A DNA stretch of 64,000 bases. Source: Pseudorhizobium tarimense. GTDB lineage: Bacteria; Pseudomonadota; Alphaproteobacteria; Rhizobiales; Rhizobiaceae. The stretch covers positions 186,001-250,000 of the forward strand of contig NZ_JALJRA010000003.1 in NCBI RefSeq assembly GCF_022968135.1. Direction: 5' to 3'. Under the pieces are notes generated by a model. That model searched no databases, was not told the DNA's origin, and saw only the letters and a list, made by a program, of their open reading frames with translations. Made by a program: the position numbers and the translations under genes. This document shows positions 26,520 through 36,006 of the stretch, one piece after another. How positions within the stretch are numbered: position 1 is the stretch's first letter; each line of letters starts with the position of its first letter.

Positions 26520-28154
26520 ATGCAGTTCGGGGAGGTCGACACTCATGATGCAAAAGGCTGCCTCCTGGTTCACAGCTTGCGTCTGCCGGGTGGACGCCTT
26601 TCCAAAGGCACCTTGCTGACGGAGGAGCATATCATCGCGCTGGCAGCAGAGGGTATCGACCGCGTCACGGTCGTGCGGCTGGCAGAGGACGACCTGCTGG
26701 AAGATGAGGCCGCAGCCGCAATCGCGGCTGCGGTGCCTCAGATAAACTTTTGCACGACAGAAGCGGCCACAGGCCGCGTGAACCTTCATGCAACCGCGGA
26801 GGGCCTGTTTGTCGCCGACCGCACGCTGGTTGATGCCTTGAACCGCCTGGATCCGGCAATCACCATTGCAACGCTTGCCGATCACGCCTCGGTGCGCAGC
26901 GGCGACATGGTCGCCACGGTAAAGATCATTCCGCTCGCTGTCCCGCAAGCCGCGGTCGTGCGGGCGGTCAGCCTTCTGAAGGAAGATATACCATTCCAGG
27001 TGAAGCCCTATCGGCGGCACAGAGTGCTGCTGATCGCCACCGAGCTCCCATCGCTCAAAGGCTCCGTCATGGACCGGACGGCAATGCTCCTGCAGCGCCG
27101 CCTTGATCCATCGGGAAGCAAGGTGACTGAGGAGGTGAGGATCCCGCACGACGAGCGTATGCTGACCGAGGCGTTGTGCCGCGGCATGGCGGCGGGAGAG
27201 CGGCCGGACCTGATCATAGTCTTCGGAGCGTCCGCGGTATCCGATCCACAGGATGTCATTCCTGCTGCAATACGGGCAGCCGGTGGTGACGTGGAGCATG
27301 TGGGCATGCCGGTGGATCCGGGCAATCTCCTGGTGCTGGGACGCCTGCAAGACATACCTGTCATCGGTGCGCCGGGTTGCGCTCGCTCACCCAAGGAAAA
27401 CGGCTTTGACTGGGTTCTGAGCCGCATTCTTGCCGGAGAGAAGCCAACGGCGCAGGACATCACTGGGATGGGTGTGGGAGGATTGCTAATGGAAATTGCC
27501 AGTCGGCCGCAGCCCCGGGAAGCTTCCGCCGTCACGGAGGAAGCGCCTGCACGGGTGGGTGCTGTGCTGCTAGCAGCAGGCCAGGCGCGGCGCATGGGCC
27601 AGGGGGCGCCACACAAGCTGCTTGCGGAGTTCGAAGGCGTTCCGCTCGTCAGGCGAAGCGCGGAGATGCTGTGCCGTTCGCAGGCGCAGCCGGTCGTGGT
27701 GGTGACGGGTCACCGGCGCCACGAGATCGATACTGCGCTCTCCGGTCTCGACGTAACGTTGGTCTTCAACCCGGATTACGCCACCGGCCTCGGCGGCTCC
27801 CTTGCCACCGGATTTTCGTTGCCGCAAGTGGGCGAATGCCAGGGGGTGCTGGTCATGCTGGCCGACATGCCGCAAGTCACGGCGGACCATGTCGACCGCC
27901 TGATCGAGGCATTCCGCCAGACGGACGCCGCCTCCGTTGTCCGCGCCTCTCACAACGGCAAACGAGGCAACCCCATCATCCTGCCGCGGGCAACATATGA
28001 AGCGGTACGTCGATTGCAGGGTGATGTGGGCGCACGCGCGATAATCGAGAACTCCGGCCTGCCGATCATTGACGTGGAAATCGGTCCCGCCGCCCATCTT
28101 GACGTCGATACGCCCGACGCCGTCCAGGCCGCCGGCGGTGTTCTGAGGGGTTAG
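26520..28154 (+). CDS. Molybdopterin-binding domain / MobA-like nucleotidyltransferase fusion
   Basis: A 544-residue two-domain protein. Residues up to about 340 resemble the MoeA/MogA-type molybdopterin-binding fold (IIVFGASAVSDPQDVIPAAI and VGMPVDPGNLLVLG). From about residue 345 follows a MobA/MocA-like nucleotidyltransferase with GAVLLAAGQARRMG, HKLLAEFEGVPLV and the MLADMPQVTADHVD block. MocA attaches CMP to molybdopterin for molybdenum hydroxylases, so this fits the xdhC/cox-type genes before it. It starts two bases after the XdhC stop. A fused form like this is known in alphaproteobacteria; the nucleotide specificity is inferred. Confidence 0.85.
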   Translation: MQFGEVDTHDAKGCLLVHSLRLPGGRLSKGTLLTEEHIIALAAEGIDRVTVVRLAEDDLLEDEAAAAIAAAVPQINFCTTEAATGRVNLHATAEGLFVADRTLVDALNRLDPAITIATLADHASVRSGDMVATVKIIPLAVPQAAVVRAVSLLKEDIPFQVKPYRRHRVLLIATELPSLKGSVMDRTAMLLQRRLDPSGSKVTEEVRIPHDERMLTEALCRGMAAGERPDLIIVFGASAVSDPQDVIPAAIRAAGGDVEHVGMPVDPGNLLVLGRLQDIPVIGAPGCARSPKENGFDWVLSRILAGEKPTAQDITGMGVGGLLMEIASRPQPREASAVTEEAPARVGAVLLAAGQARRMGQGAPHKLLAEFEGVPLVRRSAEMLCRSQAQPVVVVTGHRRHEIDTALSGLDVTLVFNPDYATGLGGSLATGFSLPQVGECQGVLVMLADMPQVTADHVDRLIEAFRQTDAASVVRASHNGKRGNPIILPRATYEAVRRLQGDVGARAIIENSGLPIIDVEIGPAAHLDVDTPDAVQAAGGVLRG

Positions 28155-28158
28155 AGAA

Positions 28159-28479
28159 ATGGACAACGCCGCCATCGAGGAGATGTTCGAGCCGCTCGGC
28201 CCCGTCTCCATCCGCCGTATGTTCGGGGGCAAGGGAATCTATCGCAACGGGCTGATCCTCGCCCTTGATGTCTATGGTGAGATCCTGCTCAAGGCTGATC
28301 CGGTCAGCGCGCCGCTCTTCGAGGTAGCGGGGGCAAGGCAGTGGGTCTATGAAAGCAAGAAAGGCAAGCCTGCCGCCATGCCCTACTGGAGCATTCCAGA
28401 GGAAGCGGTTGACGATCCGGATGTGATGAAGATCTGGTTGCAGCTGGCCTATGAGGCGGCGGTGCGGTCGCAGAAGTAA
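28159..28479 (+). CDS. TfoX N-terminal domain protein
   Basis: A 106-residue protein matching the TfoX N-terminal domain: EEMFEPLGPVSIRRMFGGKG, IYRNGLILALDVYGEILLKAD and the PYWSIPEEAVDDPDVMKIW end. TfoX family members are linked to competence regulation in gammaproteobacteria, but short single-domain forms like this are widespread and mostly uncharacterised. It starts four bases after the previous gene, so it is probably on the same transcript. Confidence 0.85.
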   Translation: MDNAAIEEMFEPLGPVSIRRMFGGKGIYRNGLILALDVYGEILLKADPVSAPLFEVAGARQWVYESKKGKPAAMPYWSIPEEAVDDPDVMKIWLQLAYEAAVRSQK

Positions 28480-28483
28480 ATGG

Positions 28484-28903
28484 TCAGCGTTGCTGCAACG
28501 CTGCCATCGCCTTGGCTGTGAAGACCGAAAGGGGCGCCGGCAGGGCCTCGGGCGAAAACCAGCCGAAGTCGGAGAGCTTGTCCGGCTCCGCAAGCCGCGG
28601 CTCTCCGGTGAAGTCATCCGTGACGTATATCAGCGACACCCAGTGCTGCCGGTCGGCAGGGATAATCTCTTCCGTGGCGCAGAGGAATTCGACATGTCCG
28701 ATCCGCAATCCCGTCTCCTCCTCGGCCTCTCGGCGGGCGGCCTCGGCCGAGGTTTCCATGGCATCAACCTTGCCGCCGACAATGTTCCAGTGACCAGCTT
28801 CCGGCGCTTTAATACGTCGATACAGCAGAATTCTGCCATCGCCACGTCGGATCACGAGCCCACTGCCAACGCCAGGAAAATCGACGCCGGGCCTCATAGT
28901 CAT
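28484..28903 (-). CDS. NUDIX hydrolase
   Basis: A 139-residue protein with the Nudix box GKVDAMETSAEAARREAEEE followed by TGL, matching the GX5EX7REUXEEXGU pattern. It hydrolyses a nucleoside diphosphate linked compound; the substrate cannot be told. It starts seven bases after the DEAD-box helicase stop on the same strand, so it is probably co-transcribed with it. The start at 28903 (MTMRPGVDF) is chosen because an earlier start would overlap the helicase; 28897 is an alternative. Confidence 0.9.
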   Translation of the reverse strand: MTMRPGVDFPGVGSGLVIRRGDGRILLYRRIKAPEAGHWNIVGGKVDAMETSAEAARREAEEETGLRIGHVEFLCATEEIIPADRQHWVSLIYVTDDFTGEPRLAEPDKLSDFGWFSPEALPAPLSVFTAKAMAALQQR

Positions 28904-28910
28904 GGAGAAA

Positions 28911-30413
28911 TCAGGCCTTGCCGACGTTTGCCACGACGAGCATGAAGGCAGGGATGTCGTCGCCGAAGCCGACCGGGGTCGGGCCGTCGTCGTGATCGCG
29001 ATGCCGGTTGCGGCGCTCACGGCGGTCGTCATTTGCCGGGTGCTGGCGATCACCGCGACCTGCAGGCTGCTGGCGGCGTTCAGACCGGCGCTGGGGAGCT
29101 GCCGTCACATTCTCTGCGGGTGCTTCCACCACGACCTCTTCCTGTGTCTCGTTATCGGCGACCGCTGCCGCCTTCGCCTGCGTCTCGTCGCGCTTGCCGC
29201 GGCTGCGGTCCCTGTCACGGCCACGAGCCTTGTTGCGGCCACGTTCGCCCGTGTCGTGGCTCTCCATCGGAGCAGGGAGAGCGGAAAGATCGCCGTTCAG
29301 CCACTCGATCTTTTGGCCGATCAGCTTCTCGATCGCATCCAGATATTTAGTGTCTGAACGTGTCACGAGCGTGAAAGCCTTGCCCGAGCGACCTGCGCGA
29401 CCTGTACGGCCGATGCGGTGGACGTAGTCTTCCGCATGGATCGGAACGTCGAAGTTGAACACGTGGCTGACATCCGGGATGTCCAGACCGCGCGCCGCAA
29501 CGTCGGACGCGACCAGAAGCGTGATGTTGTTGTCCTTGAAGTTCGCCAGCATGGTCGTGCGCGACCGCTGGTCCATGTCGCCATGCAGTGCGCCTACCGA
29601 AAAGCCGTGGCGATCGAGCGAACGGAAGAGATCTGCCACATCCTTCTTGCGATTGCAGAAGATGATGGCGTTCTTCAAGTCGTCCTGCTGCTTGATCAGG
29701 TCGCGAAGCACCGCCCGCTTCTCGTAGTCCTTGTTGTGGGACGCGACGAGCCGTTGCGTCACGGTCAGCGCAGTCGAGGAAGGCTTGGCAACCTCGATCC
29801 GCTCCGGGTTCTGCAGGAAGCGGTCGGCGAGCTTCTGGATTTCCGTCGGCATGGTGGCCGAGAAGAACAGCGTCTGCCGGGTGAACGGGATCATCTTGGC
29901 GATCCGCTCGATATCCGGTATGAAGCCCATGTCGAGCATGCGGTCTGCTTCGTCGATGACGAAGATCTCGACGCCGGTCATCAACAGCTTGCCGCGCTCG
30001 CAATGGTCGAGCAGTCGGCCTGGCGTGCAGATCAGGACGTCCGCGCCACGTTCTAGCTTGCGGTCCTGCTCATCGAAGGAAACGCCCCCGATCAGCAGCG
30101 CGATGTTTAGCTTGTGATTCTTGCCGTACTTCTCGAAGTTCTCCGCGACCTGTGCTGCAAGTTCGCGTGTCGGCTCCAGAATGAGCGTGCGCGGCATGCG
30201 AGCCCGGGCGCGTCCCTTTTCCAGGAGCGTCAGCATTGGCAGCACGAAGGAGGCTGTCTTGCCGGTTCCCGTCTGGGCGATGCCGCAGATGTCGCGGCGC
30301 TGAAGCGCAGGGGGAATGGCACCCGCCTGGATCGGCGTGGGTGTCGAGTAACCCGCGTCGGTGACAGCAGAGAGGACTTTCTGGCTCAGGCCAAGATCAG
30401 CAAAAGTTGTCAA
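28911..30413 (-). CDS. DEAD-box RNA helicase, RhlE-like
   Basis: A 500-residue helicase. The core (to about residue 375) has the Q motif TPTPIQAGAIPPAL, motif I AQTGTGKTASF, motif II VIDEADRMLDMGF (DEAD), motif III SATMPTE and motif VI HRIGRTGRAGRSG. The C-terminal 120 residues are low-complexity and rich in Arg, Ala and Gln, typical of the RNA-binding tail of RhlE-type helicases, and end with a NANVGKA-like tail. It remodels RNA or ribosome precursors and often helps growth in the cold. The upstream 176 bases hold its promoter. Confidence 0.93.
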   Translation of the reverse strand: MTTFADLGLSQKVLSAVTDAGYSTPTPIQAGAIPPALQRRDICGIAQTGTGKTASFVLPMLTLLEKGRARARMPRTLILEPTRELAAQVAENFEKYGKNHKLNIALLIGGVSFDEQDRKLERGADVLICTPGRLLDHCERGKLLMTGVEIFVIDEADRMLDMGFIPDIERIAKMIPFTRQTLFFSATMPTEIQKLADRFLQNPERIEVAKPSSTALTVTQRLVASHNKDYEKRAVLRDLIKQQDDLKNAIIFCNRKKDVADLFRSLDRHGFSVGALHGDMDQRSRTTMLANFKDNNITLLVASDVAARGLDIPDVSHVFNFDVPIHAEDYVHRIGRTGRAGRSGKAFTLVTRSDTKYLDAIEKLIGQKIEWLNGDLSALPAPMESHDTGERGRNKARGRDRDRSRGKRDETQAKAAAVADNETQEEVVVEAPAENVTAAPQRRSERRQQPAGRGDRQHPANDDRRERRNRHRDHDDGPTPVGFGDDIPAFMLVVANVGKA

Positions 30414-30589
30414 AGGGAGATCTGTTTCCGTTCTGGTTCTTCATAGAACACGAGCGTCGGTCCGCTATGCGTGGCCAACAGTTGGCTGCCAGATAGTGGG
30501 AAACAGTTGGAAAGTCAAGGAAACGGCCTTGAGAACCGGGATTTGGTAAACATGGGCCCCATTATCGGGGCGCATCGGAAAGTTCTGCC

Positions 30590-31864
30590 TCAGTTGAGGT
30601 AGGTGTCGAGCTTCATCCCCGCGTTCAGGAAGTGAACCGGATTGACCGCGTTGCCGTTGCGGCGGACTTCATAGTGCACGTGCGGACCGGTGGAGCGCCC
30701 CGTCGATCCGGCGCGGCCGATCACCGCTCCCGCTTCCACCTCGTCACCCGCTGAAACGAGGATGCGCGAGAGGTGCCCGTAGCGGGTGGTAATGCCATGG
30801 CCGTGATCGATCTCGACCAGATTGCCGTAGCCGCCGGAGAAGCCGGCTATGATGACCTTGCCCGCACCAGTACTCATCACCTTCTCACCAGTCTGGGCTT
30901 GGAAGTCGATGCCGGCATGCAAAGCAAGCCTTCCAAGGAACGGATCGATCCGGTTGCCGTAGCGGCTGGTGACCGGCTGACCGGGCGCTGGGTTGCCGTA
31001 GGGGAGTGCCTTGGCTGTATCACGGATAGCTTCAAGGCGGCTGAGCGCCGCATCAAGCCCGCTCACAGACTCGTCGAAGGTGGAGCTTCCCGTTTCCGGC
31101 TCCACGAAGGGTCCGCCAAGGCCGTCCTCATCGTCGACGATCAAATCGACGTCCACGCCCGTCCGTTTCATGATCCCGGCGATCGCGTCCGCCTTTTCGG
31201 CAGCATCAAGGGTTAGGTTTGAAATCTTGCGGAGCTGCGCGCGCTCGATATCTTTGAGGGACGAAGTAACTTCCGAGACGAGTTTGTCTGCCCCGTCGGA
31301 CATGCCGTTACGCAACGGCGCATAGGCGAGGTCAGTCGTGGCGGTGTCGCCGCCCTGCCGGCCGAGCAGGGCGCCAATGGCGCCGACCGACGTCCCCGTG
31401 TATGCTGCCTGCTGGCTTTGCACGGCCTGGGCATTGGTCTCCACAGTCGGCATCAGGCCCGATTCCTCCGCACGTTCGTAAAGTGGATCGAGCTTGCCGT
31501 GACGCGAGACGAGCGCCTGCTGCTGCTTGAGCAGCTTTACGACCTTCTGCTCCAGCGCCTGCTGGTCCACCAGTTGCCGCGAGGTAACCCGATCGAGTTG
31601 CTGGCGAAGGGCGGAGATCCGGTCCTCGTATTCATGCTGAAGTCTGGCCTGGCGTGAAATGGCGCCGCCGATCAGATCGTCGCGAACGAAAAGATAGGTT
31701 GTGGCAGCGAGGTAGCCGACCGAGAAGATCGAGACGATGCAGAAGCCGAGGGCGGCCATCCATGGCCGTATCGTCATGTGGCGAACCTTGTCGCCACAGG
31801 CGAGGATCACAATGTGTTCCGGCCGCTTGCGGCCGAACGATTTTGTTTCCGCCCCCTGAGCCAC
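30590..31864 (-). CDS. M23-family murein endopeptidase with membrane anchor and coiled coil
   Basis: A 424-residue envelope protein. A signal-anchor helix lies near residues 33-56 (WMAALGFCIVSIFSVGYLAATT). A coiled coil follows (residues 65-125, with KVVKLLKQQQALVS), and the LytM/M23 peptidase domain is at the C-terminus with zinc ligands in LHAGIDFQAQTG and HVHYEVRRNG plus the HGHGITTRYGHLSR block. It should cleave or regulate cleavage of peptidoglycan cross-links in the periplasm. The start is a GTG at 31864 with GGGAG close upstream; an internal ATG (MTIRPWMAA) would still keep the anchor. Confidence 0.9.
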   Translation of the reverse strand: MAQGAETKSFGRKRPEHIVILACGDKVRHMTIRPWMAALGFCIVSIFSVGYLAATTYLFVRDDLIGGAISRQARLQHEYEDRISALRQQLDRVTSRQLVDQQALEQKVVKLLKQQQALVSRHGKLDPLYERAEESGLMPTVETNAQAVQSQQAAYTGTSVGAIGALLGRQGGDTATTDLAYAPLRNGMSDGADKLVSEVTSSLKDIERAQLRKISNLTLDAAEKADAIAGIMKRTGVDVDLIVDDEDGLGGPFVEPETGSSTFDESVSGLDAALSRLEAIRDTAKALPYGNPAPGQPVTSRYGNRIDPFLGRLALHAGIDFQAQTGEKVMSTGAGKVIIAGFSGGYGNLVEIDHGHGITTRYGHLSRILVSAGDEVEAGAVIGRAGSTGRSTGPHVHYEVRRNGNAVNPVHFLNAGMKLDTYLN

Positions 31865-31975
31865 CCTTACTCCCCAGTACCCGATTCGCTGCGTCTTCGT
31901 TCGCGCGATTACATATGGTTAAGGTTAACGGAGGCTTTAGGCGCTGAGAGTTTCGGTGGAATTAGGTACCTCTGC

Positions 31976-32440
31976 TCAGCTTGCAACGGCCTGGAGAACC
32001 TCTTCGGCATGGCCGGCAACCTTCACCTTCGGCCAGACATGCCGCAGGTTCCCGTCGGGTCCGATGAGGAAGGTCGAGCGCTCGATGCCCATATAGGTGC
32101 GCCCGTACATGCTCTTCTCCTTCCAGACGCCATAGGCTGATGCCACGTGGTTGTCCTCGTCCGAGGCGAGGATGACCTTGAGTCCGTGCTTGGCGGCAAA
32201 TTTCGTATGCTTCGCCACTGAGTCAGGAGACACGCCTATGATGGTTGCTCCAGCCGCCTCGAACTGCGGAAGGAGCTCCGTGAATGCCACGGCCTCGGTC
32301 GTGCAGCCGCTCGTGTCGTCCTTGGGGTAGAAGTAGAGGACCAGGGTCTTGCCGGCGAAAGCCTTCAACGTGACCGTTCCAAGTTCGGCTGCTGGAAGTT
32401 CGAAGTCTGGGGCGGGGTCGCCGGCTTTCAATTCTGTCAT
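31976..32440 (-). CDS. bcp: Thioredoxin-dependent thiol peroxidase (BCP/PrxQ)
   Basis: A 154-residue peroxiredoxin: KAGDPAPDFELPAAELG at the start, and the peroxidatic site in YPKDDTSGCTTEAVAFTE. It reduces peroxides with thiol donors. Only one cysteine is visible in the protein, so it is probably a 1-Cys type form lacking the resolving cysteine that many BCPs have at a position five residues later. The gene is divergent from the AsmA-like gene. Confidence 0.93.
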   Translation of the reverse strand: MTELKAGDPAPDFELPAAELGTVTLKAFAGKTLVLYFYPKDDTSGCTTEAVAFTELLPQFEAAGATIIGVSPDSVAKHTKFAAKHGLKVILASDEDNHVASAYGVWKEKSMYGRTYMGIERSTFLIGPDGNLRHVWPKVKVAGHAEEVLQAVAS

Positions 32441-32550
32441 GGTTGTCCTTTCTTTCGCCAGTATCTTGGAGGATGAGCGCGCAAATCATGTATATTGATT
32501 GTGCCGGCCAACGGATCATCCGTCGGCAGCAGAGGTGAGTTCATCCATTA

Positions 32551-35500
32551 ATGTCGGAAATCCGCGGCGAAAAGGTCAGCTTCGGCAGGAATGAGATCAC
32601 GCCGCTGCATATGATGCCTTCGGCGCAGGCCGAAGATCCAATCATCGTGCATTGCCCGCCGAGACGTGGCCGGACCCAGAGGATTGGTCGGATTCTCGTC
32701 ATTTTGGTGCTCTTGCTTCTTGCCGCCGCCGGCAGCGCTTTCTTTGCCATCGAGGGCGGCGCAGTCGACGGGACGCTTTCTGCCCGTGCCAACGATGCCC
32801 TGAATAACGCTTTGGGCCTGCGCTACCGCGCAACGGTGGGATCGGCGGCCATCCGGTTCGATTCTGATTTCCGCCTGGCTCTCGAAGCGCGGGATGTTCA
32901 CATTATTGAACAGGCTTCGGGCCAGCACCTGTCGCAGGCGGCCGTCCTGCGCATGGCGGTCGATCCTCTGGCCCTTGCCGCAGGACGTATCTCGATCCGC
33001 CATATGGAGGCGGGCGGCATACAGCTCGACACCGGCGCTCTGCCGCAAGGCGATCCGATGGTGCTGGCGAAGGTTCGGGTCGATGCCCTGCCCGAGGCCC
33101 TGGAGCAGGCATTCCAGCGTCTCGACGAGGCCCGCGGCCTGATGGAGCGCACCGGGACGGATACGATCAGCCTGTCCGGCATCAACATTCTCCTGCCCTC
33201 CGCACCGGGTCGCACGCCCGTCGCTCTTGAAGTGTCCTCGCTTGATCTCACCCGTGCCGCTCCGGGCGAGATCTTCGTGCGCGGAAGCATTTCACTGGAC
33301 GATCAGACGGCGGAACTGCAGGCGACGGCGGCGGTGATCGACGGCGTGTCATCATCGTTGACCGCGAAACTCAAAGGCCTCGATGTGACCCCGTTCCTGC
33401 TTCGGCGGGCGGACGACGGGGCACCGCGCGACGGCGTGCAGGGGACAGTCGATGTTGCGCTGTCCGCGGTCCGCGACCGCGAGATCACGGCCCCGGCGAT
33501 CAACCTCACGCTCACACAGTCGCCCGGCCTTTTCTATTTCGACGGCATCGATCAAGAATTGTCTGGCGGCGTCATCAACGCCACATTCGATTTCGACAAG
33601 CAGTCGCTGGAGCTTGTTGATTCGGAGATGCGTTTCGGAACGACTGTGCTTCCGCTCAGCGGTGCCATCCTGGACCTCAACCGGCTCGATGCTACCGAGA
33701 CGCGACCCGGCTTCGGCGTCAGCCTTCTGGTCAGCGGCGGTACCGCAACGGCTGCTGGCTCGGGCGAAGCACCCGCGATCTTCGACCTGAGAGCCGCGGG
33801 CAAATATCTGTCGGCGGAACGGGAAGTGGAGCTGAATGATATCCTGCTCTCCAGCCCGCTCGGCTCGGTGGCCGGCTCACTGATGGTGCGCTTCGGCAAT
33901 GCCTCGCCTGAGATCAGCTTTGGCGGCCAACTGCCGGTGATGCAGGTTGCGGGCGTGAAGCAGTTCTGGCCCTTCTGGATGGCCCGCAAGCCGCGCGAAT
34001 GGGTGCTAGAGCAGCTCTATGGGGGAACCGTGACGAACGGCTCCATCGCCGTGTTCATCCCCGCAGGTCGTATGCAGGGTCCCGGCCATCCTCTCGATCT
34101 CGACGCCAATGAACTGCGGATCTCCTTCGGCATCGACGACGCCCGCATCAACCTGCCTGGAGACATTCCTCCACTTCGTGATGTGAACGGCATGTTCGAC
34201 CTGAAGGGCGAGGTCATGAAGGTGCAGGTGAAGAAAGCCGCTTCCTACTTCCCCTCCGGCCGTTCCGTCTCCGTCTCCGACGGGACCTTCGATATTGCGT
34301 CGACCTACAGCAAGCCGCTGATGGCGGATCTGTCTCTCAACGTTTCCGGCCCTGCGGATGCGGTGGCAGAGCTTGCAAACTTCCACCCGCTCAACGGGCT
34401 CAAGAACACAGAATTCAAGCCTAAGGACTTCTCCGGAACCGCCAGTGCAGCGGTCCATGCGCGTCTCGGTCTGATCTCCGATCATGACCCACCGGAGCCG
34501 GTCTGGAGCGCCGATATCGCCCTGACGGATGTGGCGCTGGGGCCGGAATTTGCCGGGCGACAGATTAGCGACGTCGACGGCAAGCTTAGTGTCGACCCTC
34601 AGGCGGCGAGGCTGACGGCGAATGCCGCCATCGATGGCGTTCCAGCCCAGGTGACGCTGGTGGAGCCGGTGGGAAAGAATTCGCCGGTGGCGAAGGAACG
34701 GATCATCAAAGCGGTTCTCGACAATCAGCAGCGCGAAAAGCTGGTGCCAGGCCTCTCCGATATCATTGACGGGACGATTGGAGCGGAGATCACGCGGCTC
34801 GATGAGACGCGGCAAAACGTTTCGCTCGACCTGACGCGATCGGCGCTTTCCGTGCCGTGGATCGGCTGGACCAAGGGAAGCGGCATTCCAGCGAAGGCAA
34901 GCTTCGAGGTCGCCAGTGACGGCAAGACCGACAGCATCAGCAACTTTAAGCTGGATGGCGAAGGCTTCGGTGCTGATGGAGAGATGATGCTATCTGGCGG
35001 ATCTCTCCAGTCCGCGCAGTTCTCGCGCCTGAAGCTTTCACCCTCTGATGATTATCGCGTGTCGTTGAAGCAGAGCCGCGGCGCCTTCGACGTCTCGGTG
35101 TCCGGCACGTCGGCAGATATGAGGCCGGTGCTGACCAAGCTGCGCTCCACTGGGGGAGGTAACGGTGACGACAAGGGCTCTGGGAATGCCAGGATAAAGG
35201 TCGACCTAGACCGGATGATCGGTTTCAACGACGAGCAGCTCCTGAACGTCTCGATACTGTTCGAGACGAAGGGTGATACCATCGCCACCGCAGATTTTTC
35301 TGCGGTCACCACAAGCGGTGCCGCTGTCGTCAGCCAGATGGTCAAAGGCAACACGATCTCGATTACCAGCGGCGACGCCGGCGCAGTAGCGCGCTTCACC
35401 AACCTCTACAACAGGATCAAGGGCGGGCTGCTCAACGTGGCGGTGAGGGCGCAGTCCAACGACCTTTGGAGCGGCTCGGTGGACCTACGCAACTTCTCGC

Positions 35501-35946
35501 TGATCAACGAATCGCGGCTGCAATCCATCGTCTCCACACCTGTGGGCGAGCAGGGCCGCAGCCTGAACGCTGCGGTAAAACGGGACATTGACGTCAGTTC
35601 GGCAAAATTCCAGCGCGGCTTTGCGCGTGTAGTCTACCGCGATGGGGTGCTATCGGTCGAAAACGGGATCGTCCGCGGCGAACAGATCGGGGCGAGCTTC
35701 CAGGGCGTGGTGCGTGATGCCGCCGGGAGTATGGACATGACGGGAACCTTCATGCCAGCCTATGGCCTGAACCGGCTGTTCGCCGAACTGCCGATCATCG
35801 GTGCAATCCTCGGCAACGGCCGCGACCGCGGCCTACTCGGCATCACCTTCAAACTTGAGGGGCCGTTCGAACAGCCGCGGCTGACCGTCAATCCCCTGTC
35901 CATTATCGCACCCGGCATCTTTCGCCAGATCTTCGAGTTCCAGTGA
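32551..35946 (+). CDS. AsmA-like / DUF3971 (YhdP-type) envelope protein
   Basis: A very large protein of 1131 residues: a short cytoplasmic start with a basic patch, one membrane helix (IGRILVILVLLLLAAAGSAFFA, about residues 49-69), and then a long periplasmic region made of repeated beta-strand patterns. The central DUF3971 region (ISFGGQLPVMQVAGVKQFWP) and the C-terminal AsmA-like end (GNGRDRGLLGITFKLEGPF) are characteristic. YhdP-type AsmA proteins form bridge-like channels that carry phospholipid from the inner to the outer membrane. It is followed by a strong terminator shared with tyrS. The start at 32551 has AGAGGTGAG upstream. Confidence 0.88.
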   Translation: MSEIRGEKVSFGRNEITPLHMMPSAQAEDPIIVHCPPRRGRTQRIGRILVILVLLLLAAAGSAFFAIEGGAVDGTLSARANDALNNALGLRYRATVGSAAIRFDSDFRLALEARDVHIIEQASGQHLSQAAVLRMAVDPLALAAGRISIRHMEAGGIQLDTGALPQGDPMVLAKVRVDALPEALEQAFQRLDEARGLMERTGTDTISLSGINILLPSAPGRTPVALEVSSLDLTRAAPGEIFVRGSISLDDQTAELQATAAVIDGVSSSLTAKLKGLDVTPFLLRRADDGAPRDGVQGTVDVALSAVRDREITAPAINLTLTQSPGLFYFDGIDQELSGGVINATFDFDKQSLELVDSEMRFGTTVLPLSGAILDLNRLDATETRPGFGVSLLVSGGTATAAGSGEAPAIFDLRAAGKYLSAEREVELNDILLSSPLGSVAGSLMVRFGNASPEISFGGQLPVMQVAGVKQFWPFWMARKPREWVLEQLYGGTVTNGSIAVFIPAGRMQGPGHPLDLDANELRISFGIDDARINLPGDIPPLRDVNGMFDLKGEVMKVQVKKAASYFPSGRSVSVSDGTFDIASTYSKPLMADLSLNVSGPADAVAELANFHPLNGLKNTEFKPKDFSGTASAAVHARLGLISDHDPPEPVWSADIALTDVALGPEFAGRQISDVDGKLSVDPQAARLTANAAIDGVPAQVTLVEPVGKNSPVAKERIIKAVLDNQQREKLVPGLSDIIDGTIGAEITRLDETRQNVSLDLTRSALSVPWIGWTKGSGIPAKASFEVASDGKTDSISNFKLDGEGFGADGEMMLSGGSLQSAQFSRLKLSPSDDYRVSLKQSRGAFDVSVSGTSADMRPVLTKLRSTGGGNGDDKGSGNARIKVDLDRMIGFNDEQLLNVSILFETKGDTIATADFSAVTTSGAAVVSQMVKGNTISITSGDAGAVARFTNLYNRIKGGLLNVAVRAQSNDLWSGSVDLRNFSLINESRLQSIVSTPVGEQGRSLNAAVKRDIDVSSAKFQRGFARVVYRDGVLSVENGIVRGEQIGASFQGVVRDAAGSMDMTGTFMPAYGLNRLFAELPIIGAILGNGRDRGLLGITFKLEGPFEQPRLTVNPLSIIAPGIFRQIFEFQ

Positions 35947-35957
35947 GCCCGATATGG

Positions 35958-35992
35958 AAGACCCGGTAGGTGGCCGGGTCTTTCAGATCCTT
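35958..35992. terminator. Intrinsic terminator between the AsmA-like gene and tyrS
   Basis: AAGACCCGG at 35958-35966 pairs perfectly with CCGGGTCTT at 35974-35982. The plus-strand downstream sequence TCAGATCCTTTTC is T-rich. It lies 12 bases after the AsmA-like stop and 15 bases before the tyrS stop on the other strand. Confidence 0.85.
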
Positions 35993-36006
35993 TTCTGTGC
36001 CGCCAG

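Noticed and set aside
30556..30571. GCCCC/GGGGC hairpin after the M23 peptidase gene as a terminator
   Set aside because: The stem is only five bases and there is no T-run on the minus strand, so support is too weak to list.
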